Below, one piece after another: positions 15,548 through 24,224 of a stretch of DNA of 64,000 nucleotides (positions within the stretch are counted from its first letter, which is position 1; every line of letters begins with the position of its first letter). The stretch covers positions 1 to 64,000 of the forward strand of contig JAEUTO010000003.1 in assembly GCA_016787785.1 (NCBI GenBank), given 5' to 3'. A program made the translations under genes and the position numbers. This stretch comes from Bacteroidia bacterium (GTDB lineage Bacteria > Bacteroidota > Bacteroidia > B-17B0 > Aurantibacillaceae). The notes under the pieces are model-generated. The model was not told the origin of the DNA and made no database searches. It saw only the letters and a program-made list of their open reading frames with translations.

Positions 15548-15675
15548 ACTGTTAAAGACGGGCATAGTTATTTTAAACCGTTAATTTTAAGGCTTAAAGA
15601 TAGCCTTTTTTGTTGATAGTCTATGAAGATCCGCATTTTTTTAGTTTGTAACAGTTTGGTCTTAACAAAAAGCTA

Positions 15676-16710
15676 CTAGGCGCTTCTTTTACGTTTAAAA
15701 ACGATATTAAAAATTGCTTTGAAAAAATATTTTATGTCTGTTGTATACGGGTGCTTCACTTTTTCAGTCAAATACTCGCGCTCTGCCTGCAAAACACCAT
15801 CTACGCTACCTTTCCTATCCAGTGCTACGTATGGCGGAATACAACCGGGCTTTTGTTTCAGCCTTAATTCCTGAAGATCTTTTGGGATATCCTGAAAATA
15901 ACGCTCACTTATTGGCCTTACGCCAACCAATTTCAATTCGCCCTTTAATACATTTATTAATTGCGGCGTTTCATCAAACCAATAACGTCTTAAAAATTTG
16001 CCCCAGGGTGTTAATCTAAAATCATCTGCCGGTTTGCCGCTTTCTGCATAACCATTAATTTTTAAAACATAATCCTGTAAATACTCTGCATATGGGTGCA
16101 TAGTACGAAACTTATATACGCCAATCATTTTCCCGTTTTTTCCTATGCGTGGCATTTTATATAACGGGCCATAACTGGCATTCATATTAAATTCGGGTTC
16201 TTTAACTTTTTTTGCAACAATGTACATTAAACCCTTAAACGTTTGATAATCCACGATCTCAAAACCGCAACTTACCAAACGTCCCAGAGCTTCAGCTTTT
16301 GACAACAAACGGTTTCGCCCGCGGGTCAGTAAAAAATAGATCTTTTTAAAGCCCCATATTTTTGGAAATACCCGCATGAAAATAAACTCCATTGTAAAAT
16401 AAATAGAAGAGATAATTGGTATTTTTCCAACCGCCTTTCTTTCTCGGCGTGCAGTAAAAGTTTCTATACAGGCAATAAACAGGTCGTCATTATTCAATTT
16501 CGAATTAACACTTTCAAAAAATTTATTGATGTAACGAATATCATTCACGCGACTTAAATTTATGATCGCATGACATTCTGCACTATGATTTAAAATATTA
16601 AAATCATTAGTAGTAGATATTACTAAAGTATCTTTCGACTCACATTTAACATACGAAGAGAAATAATCATAAGCTTCCTCGTTTGTTTTTTTTATAATGA
16701 GTCTCTTCAT
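15676..16710 (-). CDS. Initiating sugar transferase (polyprenyl-phosphate hexose-1-phosphate transferase family)
   Basis: The C-terminal 170 residues form a bacterial sugar transferase domain: VYKFRTMHPYAEYLQ, FDETPQLINVLKGELKL and VGVRPISERY, the motifs that transfer sugar-1-phosphate to the lipid carrier and start repeat-unit assembly. The first 170 residues are unlike the multi-membrane WbaP N-terminus. They contain one hydrophobic stretch (SIYFTMEFIFMRVFPKIWGF), preceded by a region resembling part of a Rossmann-type fold. The usual short hairpin membrane segment just before the KFRTM motif is not obvious. It ends 128 bases before the wza start. Confidence 0.85.
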   Translation of the reverse strand: MKRLIIKKTNEEAYDYFSSYVKCESKDTLVISTTNDFNILNHSAECHAIINLSRVNDIRYINKFFESVNSKLNNDDLFIACIETFTARRERKAVGKIPIISSIYFTMEFIFMRVFPKIWGFKKIYFLLTRGRNRLLSKAEALGRLVSCGFEIVDYQTFKGLMYIVAKKVKEPEFNMNASYGPLYKMPRIGKNGKMIGVYKFRTMHPYAEYLQDYVLKINGYAESGKPADDFRLTPWGKFLRRYWFDETPQLINVLKGELKLVGVRPISERYFQDIPKDLQELRLKQKPGCIPPYVALDRKGSVDGVLQAEREYLTEKVKHPYTTDIKYFFKAIFNIVFKRKRSA

Positions 16711-16711
16711 G

Positions 16712-17131
16712 TTATAATTTGTTTATATCTAAACGGGTTATTATAGCAGTAACTTTTGTTTTTAAAATCGCATATAATCCAACACCTGCGATCAAACCAA
16801 GGCTGTTCGAAAACAGGTCTCTTGAGTTAAAAGCGCGGTAAGGGATAAAATATTGAACTCCTTCAGTTGCTATCACTAATACAAAACCCAAAATTAACCA
16901 TATTAAAGGGCGAAATAAAAAAAAATTGGTAGAAGCTTCTCTGGAATTGAATAAGAGAATGGTCATCCATGGCAAAAAAAGTAAAATATGAATTAAATAA
17001 TCTAACCGAAGTTGAAATACGTAAGTGCCGTTTACTGCAGACTCTTTACCATTAATAGGTAAAACGGATAAAACAAATAATAATAGTATATAACTTATTG
17101 CAATGAATTTTAAGGAAAAAATAAACTTCAT
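16712..17131 (-). CDS. VanZ-like membrane protein
   Basis: A 139-residue protein with four predicted transmembrane helices (first ISYILLLFVLSVLPI, last FSNSLGLIAGVGLYAIL) and the VanZ-type motif YFIPYRAFNSRDLFSNSLG. VanZ-family proteins are widespread in cell-envelope loci; molecular function is not established outside teicoplanin resistance. It overlaps the deacetylase gene at 17128 by an ATGA-type junction and precedes the sugar transferase by one base, so it is part of the polysaccharide operon. Confidence 0.75.
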   Translation of the reverse strand: MKFIFSLKFIAISYILLLFVLSVLPINGKESAVNGTYVFQLRLDYLIHILLFLPWMTILLFNSREASTNFFLFRPLIWLILGFVLVIATEGVQYFIPYRAFNSRDLFSNSLGLIAGVGLYAILKTKVTAIITRLDINKL

Positions 17132-17907
17132 TTTATCAATATTCTTTTTATTTGATTTTTTAAATTTTGTGCGAAAAATTCTTTATACCAAAGTAGTTTA
17201 TCGTCGGTCCATCTTTGTGGATGAAAAGTCATCATTACATTTCCGGGAAAATCTTTTTTTTCAAGATCGCTAATTATGTCAAAAGTAGAATGGTAAGAAC
17301 GACTTAAAAAATCCGGATTACTGCACGCGTTAGCATCCATTGCTTTGTCACGAACACTAACTTTAGCCCCATCCCAACGTCTGCCAGTATCTGTAAGATA
17401 AAATGTTTTGTTAAAATCAACATCGAAATAAGGCTCTGCAATAAGGCCAAGTTTCTTATAATCATATTTTTTCCAGATATCGCGGTTATCAAATTTTGAT
17501 AAAGGGCTGCCGTGCATACAAATTGTTGTTATCGGCACGATCTTCCTGAACATTTCCAGGTTCTTTACAAACTCATCATAAGCGTTATCTACGTGCCCTC
17601 TCGCAGTATCCATAGTTTCATAATGGTAGCCTATTTCATGACCCAAATTTGCCATTTCCAAAATAACTTTTTCGTCATAACTTTGCGGTATGGTTCTAAA
17701 ATAATAGGTTCCTGCAATTCCCATTTGATGTTGTATTTTTGCAAACTCTAAAGAGTTTTCCTTACGGGCATCAACATCATGACGAAGACAGATAAACTTT
17801 TTATCCTGATCGTTTTGTAAATGAAAAACGTTGTAGGGCAAAAACCCAAAACCAAAATCTTTTAGTGCTACTAATAATTTTTTATAGCTCTTAACGGTAA
17901 AATCCAC
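17128..17907 (-). CDS. Polysaccharide deacetylase-like protein (NodB fold)
   Basis: The 259-residue protein shows NodB-type motifs: CLRHDVDA (metal-binding Asp pair, residues about 43-47), HEIGYHYET (motif 2 His) and a late MTFHPQRW segment. The family removes N-acetyl or other acyl groups from sugars through a metal centre. There is no signal peptide, so it would act in the cytoplasm on lipid-linked or nucleotide-linked glycans. It is the first of two deacetylase-like genes in the cluster (the other is 28232-29212). Confidence 0.75.
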   Translation of the reverse strand: MDFTVKSYKKLLVALKDFGFGFLPYNVFHLQNDQDKKFICLRHDVDARKENSLEFAKIQHQMGIAGTYYFRTIPQSYDEKVILEMANLGHEIGYHYETMDTARGHVDNAYDEFVKNLEMFRKIVPITTICMHGSPLSKFDNRDIWKKYDYKKLGLIAEPYFDVDFNKTFYLTDTGRRWDGAKVSVRDKAMDANACSNPDFLSRSYHSTFDIISDLEKKDFPGNVMMTFHPQRWTDDKLLWYKEFFAQNLKNQIKRILIK

Positions 17908-17926
17908 TTGAAGGAAATGTTAGAAA

Positions 17927-19012
17927 TTATTTAAACTGATCCTGATGATCCTTATTTTTACGCATGGTGCTTTCACTGGAGGGATAATTTTCGACAAACC
18001 AAGTCAAAAAAGCTGTAACATTTATTTTCTCGCTTAAAAATAAATTTCTCTTGTCGTTCATTTCCTTTTTTAGATCAGGCTTTTTCAAAAGTTCTGTAAT
18101 ATGAGAAAACATTTTTTCAAATTCAACGGGTTGATATGAAAAACACAACCCGTATTTTTTCTCTAATTCGTTTGGCACTGAAAGTCCGCCGGCAAAAGTA
18201 TTGCACTTTAGAGCCATAGTACCCAAAATTGCTGCTTCGGTTGTCATGGTTTGGCTATCGCCAATAAACAGTTTCGCATAATACATTAGCGAATGTATTT
18301 TCTCCGGCGCTACCGGTAATCTATATTCTTCAAATTCAGGTTCAATCTCTTTCTCTGAAGTTATGAATATCTTACCAAATGGTTTTAAAAGTTCAATCAA
18401 TCTTTTTTTCTGATCAAAAGAAATACCTTTTTGACCAACATCGTGATGGCCTTTGAATGCAACGAATCTCAATATAAAAAAACTTGAGTTGTGGTCTAAT
18501 CCCAATTCTTCTAAGACCTTAATATTAGGTTTAAAATAATTGGGATGTAAATATGCAAGTTCGTGTATTCCGGCATAATACAAACTCTTTTTATTTTTTC
18601 GTTTGATCGAATCAGGCGTTAAAATTACATTCGCAAACGGGTGACCATACTTAACGAATAAAGGTTCTACACTGTCATCATCATCGTCAAGAACGATCGA
18701 TCTCATTTTTGATAACCTTGAAACGTGAGGTAGTGTAATAGAAGTTCCAATTCCAATTTCGATCTTATTTCTTCTTACCAGCTTTAAAACCTTTAGGTTA
18801 TATTTTATCTGATTAATTGCTTTACCAATTATAGAATCGGTTTTACTACCAATTTCAATAAAATCAAGTCCTTCTGCCTTCAACAATTTTTTTGCAACAG
18901 GTAGATCTTTAACAGTTATAAAAATTTCATGCCCTTTAGCTTTTAAACCGTTTATTGTATGCTTAAGTAAATGAACGTGTGCAGGGTGGCCTATATCAAA
19001 AAGTAATTTCAT
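17927..19012 (-). CDS. DUF354-family (GT-B-like) protein
   Basis: The 361-residue protein begins MKLLFDIGHPAHVHLLKHTI, the signature of DUF354, a family with a GT-B fold related to UDP-GlcNAc 2-epimerases and MurG-type transferases. A nucleotide-binding half is suggested by FIGDSQTMTTEAAILGT (about residues 250-266). It overlaps the FemAB-like gene at 19009 by ATGA. A glycosyltransferase role is likely but unproven. Confidence 0.75.
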   Translation of the reverse strand: MKLLFDIGHPAHVHLLKHTINGLKAKGHEIFITVKDLPVAKKLLKAEGLDFIEIGSKTDSIIGKAINQIKYNLKVLKLVRRNKIEIGIGTSITLPHVSRLSKMRSIVLDDDDDSVEPLFVKYGHPFANVILTPDSIKRKNKKSLYYAGIHELAYLHPNYFKPNIKVLEELGLDHNSSFFILRFVAFKGHHDVGQKGISFDQKKRLIELLKPFGKIFITSEKEIEPEFEEYRLPVAPEKIHSLMYYAKLFIGDSQTMTTEAAILGTMALKCNTFAGGLSVPNELEKKYGLCFSYQPVEFEKMFSHITELLKKPDLKKEMNDKRNLFLSEKINVTAFLTWFVENYPSSESTMRKNKDHQDQFK

Positions 19013-20013
19013 TTTTTAACTTTTTTAAGTATCCCTAAGCCAAACTTACCAAGCTTATATAAGTGAGGGCTGCTTATTTTAATAAAACGGCCATGTTCTA
19101 CCATCACGCCTCCAAACTCGGCTTTATAGTTGCGCACACCATATTCTTCGCCGGGTTGGCCCGCACCCATAAGATCAAGAATTTTTAGATTATTTTTTAT
19201 TCCAAATTCCATTGCTGCAATAATAGAAAGATGTGTTGGGAATATTTTTTTATGGTAATCTCTAAGCCCACAATAATACAATGTATAAATACCCTTATTG
19301 GGGTAATAAAAACAGAACGAACCGCCAATTATATTTTGGTTATGTTTTACAACAAATACTTTTCCAATTGATGATCTATACAATTTCTCGAAATAGTCAA
19401 GCGCAGGTAGCGGTAGCTTTACTCTTGTATCGTATAAATCCTTTAAGATCTTATACAGAGCAGCAACTTCGCCAACAGATGTGGCTTCTTCCACCTTTGC
19501 ACCTTCTTCATACGAAATACGGATCTCTCTTTTACGATTATATTTCATTTGTCCCAAAAGCTCTTCAAGCGTTTTATTTTGCAGATCTACCTGAAAATTT
19601 AAATAAGGCACAAAGTTCCAATGTTGACCTAAGAACGAAGATTGAAAAGATGAGTAATCATTAAAATTTCGTGTTTCAATATAAATTACTTCTTTCTTTA
19701 GTTTACTTAAAATTAATTTTAAAAGTTCGGTTAATGCTTCAGGGTCACTCTCAACTACCGGGCCACCGTAGATGATAGCCCTTCTTGAAAAATATCCTTT
19801 CAGCCCTTTTTCTTTTTGAATAGTTACAACACATAATGCTTTTAAACTATTGTCTTTTTCAACAGCAAAAATTTTTGCCGCTTGCAAAGGGATGGAATTA
19901 AAAAAATCGAAAAATTCGGGTGATTGAAAAGGAGTTGAAAATTGGTTATCCTTTAGTATAGACCGCCATTTTTCATCACTTATCTGATTTTTTTCTGAGA
20001 TACAGGTATACAA
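19009..20013 (-). CDS. FemAB-like / GNAT-fold aminoacyltransferase
   Basis: The 334-residue protein has two GNAT-like halves, with MKYNRKREIRISYEEGAKVE (about 158-177) and the C-terminal GGSFCFYYPNKGIYTLYYCG block characteristic of the FemAB/PEP-CTERM-associated family. Relatives add amino acids from aminoacyl-tRNA, or other acyl groups, to peptidoglycan or glycans. No membrane segment is seen. It lies between DUF354 and the AsnB fusion, so it may attach an amino acid or acyl group to the glycan. The acyl donor is unknown. Confidence 0.75.
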   Translation of the reverse strand: MYTCISEKNQISDEKWRSILKDNQFSTPFQSPEFFDFFNSIPLQAAKIFAVEKDNSLKALCVVTIQKEKGLKGYFSRRAIIYGGPVVESDPEALTELLKLILSKLKKEVIYIETRNFNDYSSFQSSFLGQHWNFVPYLNFQVDLQNKTLEELLGQMKYNRKREIRISYEEGAKVEEATSVGEVAALYKILKDLYDTRVKLPLPALDYFEKLYRSSIGKVFVVKHNQNIIGGSFCFYYPNKGIYTLYYCGLRDYHKKIFPTHLSIIAAMEFGIKNNLKILDLMGAGQPGEEYGVRNYKAEFGGVMVEHGRFIKISSPHLYKLGKFGLGILKKVKK

Positions 20014-20024
20014 AATGTATTGAT

Positions 20025-23000
20025 TTATTTTTTATTCCTCATTTCAGCCTGAAATATTGATTGAGGCTTGTGCAGAAATAAAAATTTGAGAAATGGTTTT
20101 GAAAAACTAAGCATTCGGCTAAATAAAAAATCGTACGAAGGATAATCTTTATAATTGTGGTTCTTTGCAACCATTATTTTTTCAAATTCTTTTGGAGTAA
20201 TATCTAATTTTTTTAAAACATATTCAAGTGTTCTTTCCAGCTCTTCTTTTTTAAAAGGTGATTCATTTAATTTATTTAATGCATCCTCTCTCGTCATTTC
20301 GCCACTCAATGTTAGAGCAGAATAGGTGATCTTACGTTTATCTATACCAAATTTAACCGGAAGCCAATACGATATGGCAAACTTAGTAAATAAATTTTCG
20401 TGATGGTGACCTCCGTAGTATTCCCAATTATAGTTCTTGATCAAAAAGTCCTGCGCATTGGTTTTGTTATAATCTAAATAATAATACGGGTATATACTTT
20501 TAATTTTTTTGAAAAAGCCGTAGTAAACTAAGTTGAAAAAGGTATAGTTGGGAAAAGTCTTTAACTTAACTTTTCCAAATTTTTTATGAATAGCTGTTAA
20601 CTGTTTGCCATCACCATAGGTCCATTCTTTTGGTTGCGAACCTTCTGTTCTAAAATCATTACCTCTTAAAACATATTTGATTCCTTCTTTAGCAGCCATC
20701 TTATATAAAATAGATTTGATGGCCAGATCGGTTGGCATATCAATCCATGGTAACCCCGAATACATGTACGATTTTAAAAGATCTTTTACTTCCTCGTAAT
20801 TTATAACATGCGTTCGCAAATCGATATCAAGTTTAGTGGTTAATTTTTGTATGTTTGAAACGGCAATTTCACTACCCCACCCATTATCTAAATAAACTGC
20901 CAACGGACGCAAATTATATTGTTTTGCTAAATGAAGTAAATATGAACTATCGGTGCCACCGCTCACGCCTATTATACAATCGTATCTTTTATTCTTACCG
21001 CCGTCTTTTATTAATTGCACCATACGTGCCCAATCTTCTTTACCTTTATCCCCTCTCGGATATGCAGAGGTTAGCGTTTGAAATAACTTAGCATAGTTTG
21101 AAATACCAGCTTCATCAAATGTTATTCCCGGCACTGTCTTATCCCACACACCAAGTTTACAAACCTGAGTTTCATTTTTTCCTTCCTTCTCAGCTACTTT
21201 GGGATCAATAAACTCTCTAAACCACAATTCTAAATGCACCCATTTCCAAATATCCTTTGATATGTTCGTTTTTCGTTCTAAATGATCCTGAAACAATTTT
21301 CGAGCAACCACCGGATCAATAATGTTCCTATTTTTAAACGAATCGCTTTTGAGTATCTCTTCAATTATTTTTTTCCACGAATCTTTTCTAAACCATTCGT
21401 CTTCTGGTGTTCCAAATCCCATTTTATCTTTCCTCACTCTTATCTTTTCTGGTAATACCCCTTTCATGGCATCTCTCAGGATAAATTTCGTCATCCCTTT
21501 TTTTATCACCAATGAACTTTTAGAAGCCAACGTTTTTTCAACTAAACGATAATCTAAAAAAGGCGCTCTTGATTCTAAGGAAAAAAACATGGAGTTCCTA
21601 TCATCCCATTTAAGTAGATGTTCTAATTTATATTCAAAGTGATCCAGAAGTGCTTCCTTTAAACTTCCCGAACCATACAAGTTACCTGCAATTGAATTGT
21701 TTTTTTGGTATTGACGGATAAATTCAGGATTCAAGAATTCTTTTTCGCTTACCCGTGTACTGGTCCTGAATTTTTTAGGGAGCATAAAATAAACGAATGT
21801 TTTAATACCAAAAAGACTACGGTGTGTTTTTAGGTAACTAATAACTTCGCTACATAATGTAATTAATTTGCCATGCATTAAAAGATCCTTAAAATAGAAC
21901 CCGAAAAAATAATGATAGCCGGCAAGCGATTCATCGGCGCCCTGCCCGCTCAAGAGAACACCAATTTTTCCCTTTGCTAACTCCATAACTTTATACTCTG
22001 CATAGGCTGAAGTAGAAGGAATTGGTTCCGCCTGAACTTTCACAAAATCAAAAACATCTTTCTGAAGATCTTCCGATTCGGGCATCGTAAAAAACATATT
22101 TTTTACAATAGGTTTAAATTCATTTATATACTCACTCTCATCTCCAATCTGACCTTTATTATAAACTGCTGAGAATGTGTTAAGCTCTTTATTTTTATTT
22201 TCGTTTAAAATTACAGAAACAATACTTGAAGAATCCAATCCTCCGCTTAAACAAACACCAACAGGTACATCGCTTCGCAAACGCAAATTTACCGACGAAC
22301 TAAAAAACTCCCTGAATTCTTCAGAGCTTTTAAATCCTTCTCTTTTAGAAACTTCCTTCTTAAGATCATACCATCGCGAGATGGTTGTTTTATTGTTCTT
22401 TATACTAATTTTGTGCCCATGCTGTAATTTTTTAACCTCTTCAAAAAACGTATCTTCGGTTTGATCTGTTCTGTTAAAAACCAAATAATCAAAAATACTT
22501 TGTTTATTGGCCTGCGGTTTTTTATCAAGAAGAGAAAGTAAAGGCGGTATCTCCGAACAAAATGCAAATTGGTTTTTAGTTTGTAAATAATAAAAAGGTT
22601 TTACACCAAAACGATCCCTAGCCGCAAATAAATTTTTGCTTTGCTTGTCGTAAATTGCAAACGCCCACATGCCGTTAAACTTATGCAAACACTCTTCGCC
22701 CCAGTAAATATAAGCATTCAATAAAACTTCCGAATCGGTTTGAGTGTTAAACGCAACCCCTAAGCTTCTTAATTCTTCTCGTAATTCAATGTAATTATAA
22801 ATTTCGCCATTAAACACCAAAACATATCTTCCATCAGAAGATTGCATTGGCTGGTGACCAGCCGACGAAAGATCAATAATACTTAAACGTACAAAACCAA
22901 AACCAAAACATTTATCAAGAAAAACACCTTCATCATCCGGACCACGGTGCTTCATAAGCGCCATCATTTTTCGGATCGAATTTTCCTCTACATTTTGCTC

Positions 23001-23033
23001 ATTAAAATTTACTATTCCCGAAATACCACACAT
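20025..23033 (-). CDS. Asparagine synthetase fused to N-acetyl-sugar amidotransferase (WbpG/PseA-like)
   Basis: This 1002-residue protein joins two enzymes. Residues 1-610 are a full glutamine-hydrolysing AsnB: Cys2 nucleophile (MCGISGIV), RGPDDEG, a PP-loop SGGLDSS (263-269) and SGQGADESLAGY. Residues about 622-1000 are an N-acetyl-sugar amidotransferase of the WbpG/PseA type with its own PP-loop SGGTDSS (691-697), GITFDEAG and LRGNDFRTEGSQPKEW. In stand-alone WbpG-type proteins two CxxC pairs bracket this start; here they read CKLG (625-628) and SNYA (645-648), so three of four Cys are gone. Stand-alone family members need a separate ammonia source. The fused Ntn glutaminase could supply ammonia to convert an acetamido group to an acetamidino group. 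Confidence 0.85.
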   Translation of the reverse strand: MCGISGIVNFNEQNVEENSIRKMMALMKHRGPDDEGVFLDKCFGFGFVRLSIIDLSSAGHQPMQSSDGRYVLVFNGEIYNYIELREELRSLGVAFNTQTDSEVLLNAYIYWGEECLHKFNGMWAFAIYDKQSKNLFAARDRFGVKPFYYLQTKNQFAFCSEIPPLLSLLDKKPQANKQSIFDYLVFNRTDQTEDTFFEEVKKLQHGHKISIKNNKTTISRWYDLKKEVSKREGFKSSEEFREFFSSSVNLRLRSDVPVGVCLSGGLDSSSIVSVILNENKNKELNTFSAVYNKGQIGDESEYINEFKPIVKNMFFTMPESEDLQKDVFDFVKVQAEPIPSTSAYAEYKVMELAKGKIGVLLSGQGADESLAGYHYFFGFYFKDLLMHGKLITLCSEVISYLKTHRSLFGIKTFVYFMLPKKFRTSTRVSEKEFLNPEFIRQYQKNNSIAGNLYGSGSLKEALLDHFEYKLEHLLKWDDRNSMFFSLESRAPFLDYRLVEKTLASKSSLVIKKGMTKFILRDAMKGVLPEKIRVRKDKMGFGTPEDEWFRKDSWKKIIEEILKSDSFKNRNIIDPVVARKLFQDHLERKTNISKDIWKWVHLELWFREFIDPKVAEKEGKNETQVCKLGVWDKTVPGITFDEAGISNYAKLFQTLTSAYPRGDKGKEDWARMVQLIKDGGKNKRYDCIIGVSGGTDSSYLLHLAKQYNLRPLAVYLDNGWGSEIAVSNIQKLTTKLDIDLRTHVINYEEVKDLLKSYMYSGLPWIDMPTDLAIKSILYKMAAKEGIKYVLRGNDFRTEGSQPKEWTYGDGKQLTAIHKKFGKVKLKTFPNYTFFNLVYYGFFKKIKSIYPYYYLDYNKTNAQDFLIKNYNWEYYGGHHHENLFTKFAISYWLPVKFGIDKRKITYSALTLSGEMTREDALNKLNESPFKKEELERTLEYVLKKLDITPKEFEKIMVAKNHNYKDYPSYDFLFSRMLSFSKPFLKFLFLHKPQSIFQAEMRNKK

Positions 23034-23054
23034 TTATTTTCGTTTCTTCAAAAA

Positions 23055-24224
23055 TTATTTTTTTAATACTTTCTCGTACAATTCTTCTAATTCCTTTTCT
23101 TTTGCCGGAAGATCAAGATTTTTTACTGCATAGGCTTGGCCAGCTGCCCCAATGGCTCGCCTTAATTCTTTGCCTTGAATTAAACTAATAATTGCCAAGG
23201 CCAATTCATCTTCGTTATGCTCCTTTACTAAAAGGCCTGTATTTCCAGACTCTATGATATAAGGAATACCCGCGTGATACGTAGATATAACAGGTAAACC
23301 TGCCGACATAGCCTCAATGATCGTACCAGGAATACCTTCTTTGTCGCCATTTGGAGCTATTACACTCGGGTGAACAAAAACATCCGCTTTTCTATATTCA
23401 TCCATCATTTGCTCTGAAGCATATTTAACAGCGCCAACAAATGTTACAAATTCTTTAATTTCGTTATCAAAGACAAATTTCTTTAGTTCTGCGTCAAGCT
23501 CACCACTGCCCGCAATTCGAAGTTCAAAATTTACAATTCCTTTCTCGATAATTTTTTTGATGCTCTTTAGTAAAAATATATGTCCCTTTTGAGGTACTAA
23601 AGTTGATAGATTTAAAAGTATAACTTTTTTATTTTCTGAATCTATTTTATCGTAATAAAATTTCTTGCAATCAGTGCCATAATAATGAACAATGATTCTG
23701 TTTTCTTTGCATCCGGCGGCAACCAGATCTTTTTCCATATCCGGACTCATGGCAAAAACAGCTGAACAATATCTAAAAACTCGCTCTTTTAAAAATCTTT
23801 TGCCATAACCTAACAAAAAAGAAGGAAAGGAAGAGCAGTCGTAACCATAAAATGATACAACAAACGGAACCGGCAATTTTTTTGTAAGTGGATAATATAT
23901 GCCACAGTCGGTGCCATAATGAAAGTGGCAGATACTTATTTCGTTTTCCTTAATAAAATCAAGGATCTCATCTACATGTTTATTTGATAATGTTTTAATG
24001 GTTTTAAAACGAAGCTTGTCAAAAAAAGATTCGCTTAAACTAAGATCTAAATACTTATATTTATTAATATCGAAATCGGCAAAAGTTTCGCTCTTGTTCT
24101 TTGAAGAACTTTTTCTGAACGCAATTAGGGGCTCAAAGATTTGATGATTGGTAATTTGATTTAATATAAATGAAGCTTTTAGCTGATCTTTTTTTCTCAC
24201 AAAATGTAAAACCCTTTTTTTCAT
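23055..24224 (-). CDS. Glycosyltransferase family 4
   Basis: From ATG 24224 the protein has 389 residues. It has the GT-B layout with the nucleotide-sugar half carrying LLNLSTLVPQKGH, RIAGSGELDAE and EGIPGTIIEAMSAGLPVI, including the EX7E-type motif of retaining GT4 enzymes. An upstream in-frame start at 24257 would overlap the preceding gene by 36 bases; ATG 24224 forms a classic ATGA junction with its stop, so it is preferred. It transfers a sugar to the growing repeat unit; donor unknown. Confidence 0.85.
   Translation of the reverse strand: MKKRVLHFVRKKDQLKASFILNQITNHQIFEPLIAFRKSSSKNKSETFADFDINKYKYLDLSLSESFFDKLRFKTIKTLSNKHVDEILDFIKENEISICHFHYGTDCGIYYPLTKKLPVPFVVSFYGYDCSSFPSFLLGYGKRFLKERVFRYCSAVFAMSPDMEKDLVAAGCKENRIIVHYYGTDCKKFYYDKIDSENKKVILLNLSTLVPQKGHIFLLKSIKKIIEKGIVNFELRIAGSGELDAELKKFVFDNEIKEFVTFVGAVKYASEQMMDEYRKADVFVHPSVIAPNGDKEGIPGTIIEAMSAGLPVISTYHAGIPYIIESGNTGLLVKEHNEDELALAIISLIQGKELRRAIGAAGQAYAVKNLDLPAKEKELEELYEKVLKK

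Noticed and set aside
15589-15616. Plus-strand terminator-like hairpin before the wza gene
   Set aside because: The AAGGCT/AGCCTT stem with six T faces the plus strand, where no gene precedes it; with a short 6-bp stem it is more likely chance or a leader hairpin.
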